Shown here in pieces: positions 1 through 8,439 of a DNA stretch of 64,000 bases (positions are counted from its first letter, which is position 1; every line of letters starts with the position of its first letter). The position numbers and the translations under genes are program-made. Under the pieces are notes generated by a model. That model ran no database searches. It had not been told where the DNA came from and saw nothing but the letters and a program-made list of their open reading frames with translations. This stretch comes from Nissolia schottii (lineage: Eukaryota; Streptophyta; Magnoliopsida; Fabales; Fabaceae): contig QANU01045572.1 of the NCBI GenBank assembly GCA_003254905.1, forward strand, positions 63,741-127,740, given 5' to 3'.

Positions 1-902
1 AGGGGTTCCTATTCTTACAAATGATGATCGATTCATTCTTAATCTTACAGTAGAACCTTCTTCTATAATTTCCCGTACTTGAGTATTATATATTTCTGGC
101 TCTTCAGTAGCATCTTCAAATACCCATTCTTCTGGCATATGTTGAAGTGCTTCTTGATGAGATAATCTTTTAGGAGTTTGAATTTTTGATTTTGATAGGT
201 TAGCTTCTATAATTATTATTTTATTACGGCTAGAGGACCTAAGAGCTCTATACCCGTAATCAATTTTGGTGACTTTGTAATAGACCCTAAAATTATTTGA
301 AAAGCTCCTCGATCAGGTTTTACATTTCCTGGAGGGGTTTTAACAATTAATTTTAAGGTTGTTGATGTATACTCGTTATTAAGATTCATTGAAAAGTTAC
401 GATAACAATTAAAGATGGCATGTCCTGGATGGAGGTTACTTTCCATAGTTGCTATTAATGAGTCTTGAAACTTTACTAGCCTCAAATCCCTTAGCATGGT
501 TACTATGGGTAGGCTAACTCCTATACGGTAGTTTGGTTTTATGGCTAATTGAACAAATCCTAAGTGTATGAAATTATATCCCCTTTTAATGTGTTGATCT
601 AGATCTTCTTGGCTAAGGAGATCTATGGTTTGATCTACTCTCGTTCCTGGGTAGTTTTGTTCTATCATATGGATTTCTTCGTAAGCTGTATTGAATATGG
701 ATGTAGACTTATAAATCTCGGTTGATTTTAATTTGGGTATTGACCAGTTATGAAAAGAATTTTCTATTTCTGCAATTTTTAATTCTTGTTGTCTTACAGA
801 TGTTGAGCTAGTCTCCGTCTAGGTAGAACTAGAGGCTTGGTTCGGATCATGAACTATCGACCGTTGCAGTGAAGCCTTTGGCGTCAAAGTGGTTACAGTA
901 AC
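1..902 (-). pseudogene. Endogenous pararetrovirus movement-protein fragment
   Basis: The minus strand reads as a Caulimoviridae-type movement-protein region, which in the virus would let genomes pass through plasmodesmata. The longest open piece is 216-668. It contains the stretch HLGFVQLAIKP followed by a hydrophobic segment and LRDLRL, which resembles the conserved core of pararetroviral and 30K-type movement proteins. Coding-like sequence continues upstream to about 902 through one in-frame TAG near 820, and downstream in another frame past a TAA-rich run at 216-230 to position 1, so the fragment leaves the window. It is opposite in orientation to the pararetrovirus copy that follows and abuts a truncated LTR. 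It is a relic with stops and a frame change. Family assignment is from motif memory, not a search. Confidence 0.7.
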
Positions 903-1381
903 TTCGTAAATATTTACTTTGGCATGATATCAACTATTACAACTATATTTTCCTATCTTCACATATTTCTAACATAATTTTCACAGTACCTACTCTATAA
1001 TTTCTACAAAATATTTCTTTAATTATTTTTCGAAAACTACACATAAAATATCACATAAATTCACATAGACAGTGGTGGTCGGAATGCCCACCTCGAAACG
1101 AGTTTTTGAATCGGTAGACATGAAGAGAAAATTTTTGTCGAGGCATTCTTGAATTTATTTTTATATTAATGTATTTTACAGACTCCTTTGAGTCATAATT
1201 AGATCCCCGATGATGATGAAAATCACCCCGAATCTCGTGAAATCCCGCAAGATCGCGAAATCACTATTTTGATTGGTATTTTTAAGGATGAAATTCAATA
1301 ATTTCATTTTCCAGTCTTAATAATTGACCCACATTTATTTAATACACGAAATCTTTGTAAGGGAAAAATTCGGGATGTTAC
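903..1381 (-). mobile_element. Truncated family T LTR copy (G)
   Basis: This piece ends in GGGATGTTACA at 1371-1381, the reverse complement of the TGTAACATCCC terminus shared by all family T copies here. It also has the family segment around ACAGTGGTGGTCGGAATG (1068-1086) seen again at 33640-33652 and 35645. Only the terminal ~480 bp remains, and the other end is lost against the movement-protein fragment. No target duplication can be assigned. Confidence 0.6.
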
Positions 1382-1440
1382 ATTATACGTATGTAATAAA
1401 ATATTATATATATATATATAATAAAATAATATATATACAA
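1382..1440. repeat. AT-rich microsatellite
   Basis: A run dominated by (AT)n and TAATAAAATA directly before the pararetroviral terminal repeat. Such AT-rich stretches are common integration or rearrangement junctions, but here it is only a simple repeat. Confidence 0.7.
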
Positions 1441-1824
1441 AACTGTTCAAGACCCTATTCAGAAGCACGCGGAATCTAAAAAAGAAGACGCGACGTAAAG
1501 TTTACAATAATTGTACTTTTACTATTCAATCACTTTTTCTTTTTCAAAAGATGTAATCATTATGTTTCTTTTCACTATTGTAAATTTGTTATGTACTAAA
1601 CCCAATCGCCTATAAATTGGGTCTCGCTTCTCAGTAAGGGACAGAGCGAAAAACCACTTAGCAACTCACTCTGATCTCTCTTAACCTTTGTATGAGCCAA
1701 CTCGTTGAAGAAAAAAATCAAAAGGCTTTTAGATCAACTATCATTGTAAGTTTTCATGTTTTCAATTTTCGCTCGCATTATATTAACTTCTGCAATCAAC
1801 GATTTAATAAAACTGTCCACTATA
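1441..1824 (+). promoter_or_regulatory. Left terminal repeat of endogenous pararetrovirus: promoter and poly(A) signal
   Basis: About 384 bp that recurs at 28669-29051 in the same orientation with few differences by eye. It contains a TATA box (CCTATAAATTGGG, TATA at 1611) and an AATAAA at 1806-1811, about 195 nt downstream. This is the layout expected of a pararetrovirus intergenic region, where the pregenomic RNA starts just after the TATA box and is terminated on the second pass. Because the repeat extends upstream of the TATA box it is longer than the RNA redundancy alone, so it resembles the quasi-terminal repeats known from integrated petuvirus-type sequences. Promoter activity is inferred. 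Confidence 0.75.
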
Positions 1825-2547
1825 ATTTTCTGATTATATTTCTACTATTGCATTGTTCAATTTTTCTATAACTCTGAAACTCAACATTTTTGTGTTTTTT
1901 ACGAAGCTGGTCCTTTATTTTATCACGATTCAGATCATCACAATACTCTCTGGTTTCTTGGTCTTGCTAGAGCTAGAGATCCTTTATTCTTCTAGCCTAA
2001 CGCTTTTATTGATCCTAACAACATAAGTTATTCAAATACAGACTCTAGGATGATGACTATAGTCCTAGTCCCTCTACCTTAGACTTTGAATTTTAGCTTC
2101 CGCCACTTCTAGTATCAAAGCCAGTAGGCTCTGGTAAGGTTCATTACTATTACTTTGTTACAAGTAACAACTTGGAAGCTACTCAATGGTTCTACTATAG
2201 AGTTTGAGTACCCTCCAACAGAGGGAATAAAGTTGCAAAATTCAAAAATCGAAATAGAAGCAGTACCCTTTAAAACTATACTTAAGGAAGAACAACCTTT
2301 AAGTAAAGCAGATTTTAAAGGAATTCATCAACAGCTAAATTACTCTAACACCATGTTAGGAGTAATGTCAAAACAGCTAACCCGGATAGAATGTAAGACA
2401 GACATTCCTAGCAGTTCGAAATCTAAAGAAACCCCTATTTATAAAATAGGAAGTTATTCAAAAGACTCAGAATCCATAAAACTGTCTTCTGACACCGATC
2501 AAAAGGTGGAAGAAATCAGAAAAAACTTTAGAAAACTTAAAATTTAA
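1825..2547 (+). pseudogene. Pararetroviral polyprotein segment upstream of the capsid region
   Basis: Coding-like sequence follows the terminal repeat. Around 1900-2150 two forward frames read as low-stop, acidic and serine-rich peptide with in-frame TAG codons near 1996 and 2090. From 2155 to 2547 an uninterrupted 130-codon stretch (no ATG start) reads into a lysine-rich C-terminus. I do not recognise a catalytic domain. By position, between the promoter and the capsid, it should be the linker between movement and capsid functions in a single long polyprotein. A movement-protein core is absent from this copy; only the reversed fragment at 1-902 has it. Frame changes and stops show it is dead. 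Confidence 0.55.
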
Positions 2548-2560
2548 CCAATTCATCAAT

Positions 2561-2834
2561 ATGATTAACACTGAAAATCAAGAAATTAATAAATTAACTC
2601 AAAAGAAATATCAATATCCCAAATTGAGAAATTATTATCCTCGACCTACATATCTTGATGTGCAGTTTGAGGAACGTTCTCAATTGGTCCAAACTTCCTA
2701 TAGTGGTGTAGACTTGGTAGAATGGAACTTAGACGGAATGACAGAACAACAAATCTTAGATTTGACTTGCCAGATGTCTATGTGTGCCAATGCCTAACTC
2801 ACTAAAGGCAATGACAATAAACAGGCTGCTAATT
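2561..2834 (+). pseudogene. Pararetroviral capsid protein, N-terminal part (interrupted)
   Basis: The 78-codon ORF at 2561-2797 has the signature YYPRPTYLDVQFEERSQ followed by EWNLDGMTEQQIL, typical of the capsid of integrated plant pararetroviruses. Reading stops at 2795 and the copy is then broken by family T element A. The capsid sequence resumes at 7210. The last five bases, CTAAT (2830-2834), are the left target-site duplication of the insertion. Confidence 0.7.
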
Positions 2835-3783
2835 GTAACAACCCGACTTTTCCCTTCATTTAAAATGTTCCATACGACAGAATTAAAAATATAATGATAA
2901 GGAAAAGGCGAGATAAAAATAAAATAAAATTCAAATATCAATTTTATCTCTGCAATATTAGTTCAAAATAATAATTCCGCGATCTCGTGGCGTCCGATGA
3001 CGTTCGGGTCGACATTAGGTATTATTAGAATTTAATTGTGACTCAATAAGAGTCTGTAAAATACATTGATATGAAAATAAATTCAAGAATATTCCAATAA
3101 AGAATTTAATATTAACAAGGAAAATTAATAGGTGACAACGGTATGTCCGGAATATTTTTAGGACTTCCGTACATAAATAGTTAATGAGCGAACCTGACCT
3201 AAACCACACCGGGAGGAAATAGAATTATGAATAGATGACCAAGGGCCACTAAAACCCACGGCCAGCCTCCTCAAGCCGAAGACACACACATACATGCACC
3301 AAAGTTCCATTTTCTTTTTCTAAGCTCCTAAGACCTAAAGCTCCCAAAACTCCACCAAGTTCAATCATCATCCTTTGCCTTCATCACTGTAATTCACTCC
3401 TAAGTCCATAAGGAAGACAATCAAGAGTAGTTGGTGAGTTTTTCATCCCTTGGTGAAAAGCCAAGCTTCCATAACCTAGGTTTGCCCTAATTATGCAAAG
3501 GTTTCATTTTAGGTCAAGAAGACTTCAAACAAGCAAGCAAGGCTTGATTTCCTCTTCTCTCTAGCATCAACAAGCTCTTGAGAAAGTGGGTAACTCTAGT
3601 TCCTCACCTCTTTGATGGTGGATGAGTGTTTATGTGATTGTGTGCATGTTTGATGATTCTTTGATTATATGAACATATATGCTAGAAATGATGCTAGGCT
3701 TAGGAAGATAATTCTGAAGGGTCTTGTGACCTGGATTAGATAGGATTATTGTGCTTGGATGGTGTATGAAACTCAAGCAGGTG

Positions 3784-5337
3784 TGACGCTCACCAAAACG
3801 TCGTTAGATTTTAGTGCGCGGCCAAATAATAATTTATAAACCAAGAAAACCCCGAGAACGTAGTAAAGGGGGTTAACCTGGGTCGTCTCTCAAGGAAGCA
3901 ATTTAGAACCAAATCAATAGTTAAGTAAATCGGGGGGGTTTTGTTTGATGAATTTGAAAGTAATTATAACGAGAGTAAAACAGTAATGATAAAGACAATA
4001 TCCTGCATACGGCGGTTCAAGATTAAGGATTAATTCTCATCGGTTCTTAGTTAATTATTCATGAAAGGAGATGTTGTTTATTAGTTGAGATCTGTAACTA
4101 ATATGCAATTTACTTAAGAAACTACGATCGTCAATTCCTTAAGCATTTGTTAATATAGGTATTAAAACCAAGATCTCAGCATTAAAACCCATATTAATTA
4201 AGTACCAATTGCACAACCTAATCAGATCTGATTAGTTCTCCAAAAGTTCCTTAATCATAGTTTAATAAATCTTACAATCGTCAAGATTCATTAACTTAGA
4301 TTTAACCTTAACCATTAACATGCAATCGCTATGTCATTAGTTAAGGGTGGAACGAGTCATGAATATTCTTTAGGCACAAGACCTCAAATTAATCTTAATC
4401 TTGAGTTACCGCATGCAAGATATTAAGAAACTACTCCTCCATGGTTGGAGGATTAAAACTCAAAGTAAATAAAGAGAAAGAAAGAGTAGATAAAGAGAAA
4501 GGAAAAATAAATGACAATAGGAAAAGTAAATAATAAGGCAAGAGTAAAGGAAAATAGAAAGAAATAAATGAAAGATAAAAGTAAAGGAAAAGGAAATGGA
4601 AAGAGTAAATAAACTTAAAGTAAGGAAAGAGAAACAAAGAAGTAAATAAAGAAACGGAAGAATGTAAATAGCAATGGAAGATTAAAACAAATGAAAAGCA
4701 AGAAAGAGTAAATGAAGAGAATGAAAGAGTAAAGGGGTGCCTTGGCCACCTATTTATAGGTGTTTTTAGGGGGGAAATCACTCAGCGGTTTAGTGCCGCC
4801 GCTCAGTGGTCTGGAAGCTGGTCCGCTCAGCGGATTGGTAATCCCGCTCAGCGGACTGACTTGCACAGCAGTCAGTAAAACTGCGATATCTTCAGCTACA
4901 GACCTCCGATTGAGGTGATTCAAATTTCCACTTAAAGCTAAGAGATAGAGCTACAACTTTGTAGTTGACATCAAATCGTGATTCAATCTCTATCATGGCT
5001 CAAAATCAATGGCAAAGTCAGTGTCAGGAATTCTCGGCTCATCTTTTAACCAAATCTTGTTGGATTTGAATTTGATCTTGCATTCATTGGTCCAAATCTT
5101 CTCTTCACATCTTCATTGATCCTCCTAGACATTCATTCCCTGTAATTCAAAATAGAAAATCTACAAAAGAAATATTACATTCGAAGAGAATTAATACCTT
5201 ATTTTGCCGTTTTCCTTAATTTCTCTCAAAAGAGGACAATGTGTAAAAACGTATTGATTAAGTATTAAACCTACACATTTTAGTATGCATTTGCTCACTT
5301 ATAGAGTAATAACTTAGGGTATAAAATTGACTTATCA
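3784..5337 (-). mobile_element. Athila-type solo LTR nested in copy A
   Basis: Bounded by TGACGCTCACC and ACTTATCA with a perfect 5 bp duplication AGGTG at 3779-3783 and 5338-5342; length 1554 bp. The minus strand carries a TATA box (CCTATAAATAGG, near 4750-4760) with a cluster of CGCTCAGCGG/CGCTGAGCGG motifs just upstream of it at about 4780-4860, as in the other Athila-type LTRs of this window. The end TTATCA also matches them. A long minus-strand reading frame at 4431-4781 is an artefact of an A/G-rich, stop-poor strand. The internal domain was lost, presumably by LTR-LTR recombination. Confidence 0.85.
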
Positions 5338-5445
5338 AGGTGCCATGGGAAGCAAGGAGAGAAAAATGGAAGATAAGAGGAATTCGGTTTCCATGTCTCG
5401 CACAGGGGCGGTGGAGAAAATTCGAGAAAGTGGCAGCCGCTGAGC

Positions 5446-5535
5446 AATGTGGTCAGTGCCGCTGAGCGATACAACCTCTATCGCTGAGCGCGAAGGCTCA
5501 AACCGCTGAGCGAACATCAGTCTTCGCTAAGCGGC
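5446..5535 (+). repeat. Cluster of CGCTGAGCG palindromic motifs outside an LTR
   Basis: Five or six copies of (C/T)CGCTGAGCG(A/C) lie just outside the solo LTR in the body of copy A, including GCCGCTGAGCGATAC and TATCGCTGAGCGC. This is unusual because all other clusters are inside Athila-type LTRs or the internal region of element I. Confidence 0.6.
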
Positions 5536-5807
5536 TTGAGACTAGGAAAAACTTATGGCACCCTCTTGAGGCTCATAGTCTAGTATTTAGTGCTATATCT
5601 GTGATTGACAGCTGAACTGTATGAATGTACATGCTGTATGTAACGAAAACGGACCGAACATGCATGTTATCAGTAGTTTATGATAAAATCTGTAGCATTT
5701 CATGCATTCATGATACACCTAGTTTAAAGACATTAGAATTAACTCTGAGATAAATAAAGATTCTGAAATGAACCCTAGGGCACAAGTATGCCATGCTGCA
5801 GGTACAG

Positions 5808-5920
5808 AAATGCTGAAATGCTGAAAAGGGCCAATGCCCAATGCTGAAAACGGGCCAATGCCCAATGCTGAACAAGGGCAAATGCCCAATGCTGATAACG
5901 GCTGTATGCCACATGCTGAA
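5808..5920 (+). repeat. Short tandem array in copy A
   Basis: About four degenerate units of 27-30 bp built on AATGCTGAAAACGGGCCAATGCCC. Copies D, E and F carry unrelated arrays in the same part of the element. Open frames across it follow from the repeat and are not genes. Confidence 0.75.
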
Positions 5921-6229
5921 AAGGCCGTGATCACGTGAGCCAACTTATGATCCCACTTCAGGAGGTCAAGGCACCCTGAATGTGGAAGCCCACCACAGGT
6001 GGTGTCGATATGGCATACCTGGAAGTGTGCGGTTACCACGCCTATGCATTGTCGAAAGGGGGCAAGCTTAGGTGGGGGTACAATATCCGCCCACTGTCGA
6101 GGGGTCCCAAGGGGACACACGGCAGGTGGAAGCCCACCGCAGGAAGGTCTAGATAGTGTCGGCCTACACTGAGGGTGTGAGGTTATTCCGTCATACTAAT
6201 GTCAACAGAGGACATTACTATGGTGGGAA

Positions 6230-6430
6230 TAACACCTATTCCAAAGCCGGTTATGCTGTTATGCAGGTTTATGCTGTCACATTCTGTTATGCACATGTAT
6301 ATTCTGTTAGGCATGTTTATTCTGATGATTCTGCCATGTTTATGCTAATGACTCTGCTAGACATACTTTGATGATTCTGTTGTACTGAGTGTATTCTGTT
6401 ATGCATTTTTGATTATTCTGGATGTATAGT
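6230..6430 (+). repeat. Degenerate TTCTGTTATGCATGTTTA-type repeats
   Basis: A second loose repeat in copy A made of variants of TTCTGTTATGCACATGTA and TTATGCTGTCACA, about 20-30 bp per unit and strongly diverged. No coding function is apparent. Confidence 0.45.
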
Positions 6431-6556
6431 TCTGCTGTTATGTCCGTACCGTCAAGAGCACGCTCGAGACGGTTATGTATATTCACGAAATGTTAATCAG
6501 CACGAGAACGCAGTAAGCAAGAGTAGTGCCCATGTCACATAGTAAAGTAGATAAAG

Positions 6557-6700
6557 CCGTTCAGATAGGCCAGATAATAAATGGTAGGACAATTTAGTAT
6601 GTATGTTCACTTAGAAATCTCTGAGCGGCCTAAAGTCTGACATAATCTGATACGAGACTCAGGAACTAAAGTTATTTCCACTGAGAACCTACCGTTCTCA
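6557..6700 (+). other. Putative conserved RNA-structure module of family T, copy A
   Basis: Two predicted elements. The first is a long-range pair CCGTTCAG (6557-6564) with CTGAGCGG (6621-6628). The second is a perfect 7 bp hairpin TGAGAAC-CTACC-GTTCTCA (6682-6700). Both recur at equivalent places in copies B, C, D, E and F. Sequence around them is much less conserved. The hairpin ends 13 nt before the ATG of the micro-ORF. RNA folding is inferred from pairing, not measured. Confidence 0.6.
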
Positions 6701-6713
6701 TCCCCACTATTTT

Positions 6714-6779
6714 ATGACTTCAGGTACCGAAGATGAATCTTATTTTGAGGATGCAGATGAGCCGCCAGCTGAGCCATAA
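6714..6779 (+). CDS. Conserved acidic micro-ORF of family T, copy A (21 codons)
   Basis: ATG to TAA, 21 residues, starting MTSGTEDESYFEDA and ending in a proline/glutamate tail. The same length and pattern occur in copy B (31280-31345), and copy C (34006-34083) matches over the whole length with a short extension. Conserved positions are M..GT.D, acidic, S-Y-aromatic, then DA and spaced prolines. It follows the hairpin directly. It could encode a micropeptide, be an upstream ORF controlling translation, or be the conserved start of a lost longer frame. No database family is recognised. Confidence 0.45.
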   Translation: MTSGTEDESYFEDADEPPAEP

Positions 6780-7209
6780 GCGGCTATGAGATAGCTAGAT
6801 ATTTACATTTTTGCTAAGGGCATACTGAGTAGCATTCTAGTATTCCTTGTATTTTGCTATGATGTATTCTGACTTATGTATTCAGTACTCTAGTTATGTA
6901 CATGTGATGTATATTTGACTTACTGTATATATACAATGATGTGACTTTGTCTGATGGACCACCTGGATATGTATTGAATGCTTTACTATCTTACAGTTAT
7001 ATGCTTTGTTATATTGTTCATTCTGACGCATGGCTCTATTTTAGTATTTATGCAATGTAAATGAAAAGTTTAAAATCGGTCCTTATTTTCTTAAGCCACT
7101 ATTTTCGAAAGATAAATATGGACTAAGGTATTCTGACCAAGTAGACAACAACCTAGTGAGCTTTGTTTACTACGTACGGGTAAACAGTTAGCTAGGGTGT
7201 TTCACTAAT

Positions 7210-8439
7210 GCCTTAATTCAAGGCTTTACTGGTCAGCTAAAAAGATGGTGGGATAACTTGCTTACCGCCCAAGATAGAGCAACCATCCTCAACGTCGTTA
7301 AATCCGAAGGAGGCGAGCAGGATGCCGTCGCCACCTTAATATACTCAATAATGAAAAATTTTATTGGGGACCCAACCATGTTCAAAGAACGAGTTGCAGG
7401 ACAGTTAGCAAACCTATATTGCCCTAGAATGTCTGACTACCGCTGGTACAAAGACATCTTCTTGTCTAAGGTAACCCTTAGAGAAGATGGCTCGGCGGGA
7501 TTTTGGAAAAAGAAATTTGTCTCTGGTCTTCTAAAACTCTTCGCAGAAAAAGTAAAACTTAATCTTTAAACACTCCAAGGAGGAACCCTTGTTTATGATA
7601 ACCTAACTTATGGTCAAATACACACTGTAATAGTAGAGACTAGAATTCAGGTTTGTACTGACTTTAGACTTCAAAATAAAATGCGAAAAGAATCAACAAT
7701 GAATAAAAGGGAACTTGGCACCTTTTTCCCTCAATATGGGGTAACCCTTTTAAGAGCACCAAGTGATGCCTTTAAAAGAAAACAAAAAGCATCCTAACCT
7801 TATAAAAGAAAACCATTCAATAAATCAACACCGCCTTCTCAATATCAGTCTAAACCTTACGAGAAAAGGTCATCACCTAAATATCAAAAGAGAAAGAAAA
7901 AAGATAACGTTTGTTGCAAATGTGGCAAGCCTGGCCATTATGCCAATAAATGTACAACTCAACAAAAACTTAACGAACTAAAAGTAAATGAAGAATTAAA
8001 GAAAAGTTTAATCAATATTCTAATAAATTCTGAGCCCGAACTGTCGGACTCAAGCTCAATATCCGAATTAAGTGATCAAGATGAGCAGTACGAGCTACAC
8101 CAACTTGAATAAAGCTCTTCATCTTCGGAAGAATCTTCTGACGATGAAAATTGTTTAGGCCCTGGCCTGTGTCCTTGTGCAGACTGCATCAAGAAAATAA
8201 ATGTCTTAGATGCAGAACAAACTTCAACATTAATTTCAATAATAGATAAAATGGAAAATTCACCATTAAAAACCGAGTTCATTCAACAATTAGGCAAACT
8301 AGTTAAAAAACAGGAACAACAACAAGTTCAAATTATTCCAATAGATATGAATGAGGTAATCAATAGATTTAAAAAACCCAAAGAACAAATCTCAGTAAAA
8401 GATCTACAAAATGAAATAAAAACCTTAAAAGCTGAAAGA
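7210..8439 (+). pseudogene. Pararetroviral capsid protein, C-terminal part with zinc knuckle
   Basis: Capsid coding sequence resumes right after the CTAAT duplication. 7210-7569 includes the conserved GFTGQLKRWWDNLL segment of plant pararetroviral capsids, then breaks at about 7570. A C-C-H-C zinc knuckle (CCKCGKPGHYANKC) lies near 7910-7953 in another frame, followed by an acidic serine-rich stretch to about 8110 with an in-frame stop at 8110. 8251-8439 reads as a lysine/glutamate-rich, probably coiled-coil segment before the protease. In the living virus this protein packages the genome and the knuckle binds RNA. Several frame changes show loss of function. The insertion at 8440 cuts the coiled coil. 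Confidence 0.75.

Larger units (their letters stand above)
2835..7204 (+). mobile_element. Family T LTR-like element, copy A (solo LTR)
   Basis: Starts TGTAACAACCCGAC and ends GGGTGTTTCA, flanked by a perfect 5 bp duplication CTAAT (2830-2834 and 7205-7209), so it is a clean LTR-type insertion into the viral capsid gene. It is 4370 bp including a nested 1554 bp solo LTR (3784-5337). No gag or pol is present, so the likeliest reading is a very long solo LTR. Family landmarks in order are a GTGGGTAACTCTA box (about 3587), a tandem array (5808-5920), the stem and hairpin module (6557-6700), and an acidic micro-ORF (6714-6779). The TGTAACATCCC start resembles long-LTR Ty3 chromoviruses of the Tekay/Del type, but this assignment is an inference. 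Confidence 0.8.

Noticed and set aside
2110-2122. TAGTATCAAAGCC, 11 of 13 matches to the tRNA-Met primer site used by pararetroviruses
   Set aside because: It lies inside coding-like sequence about 500 nt after the promoter, has two mismatches, and no equivalent exists near the right repeat. Too weak to call.
4431-4781. 116-codon minus-strand frame rich in Phe, Ser and Leu
   Set aside because: It is the complement of an A/G-rich stretch of the solo LTR; composition alone keeps it open.
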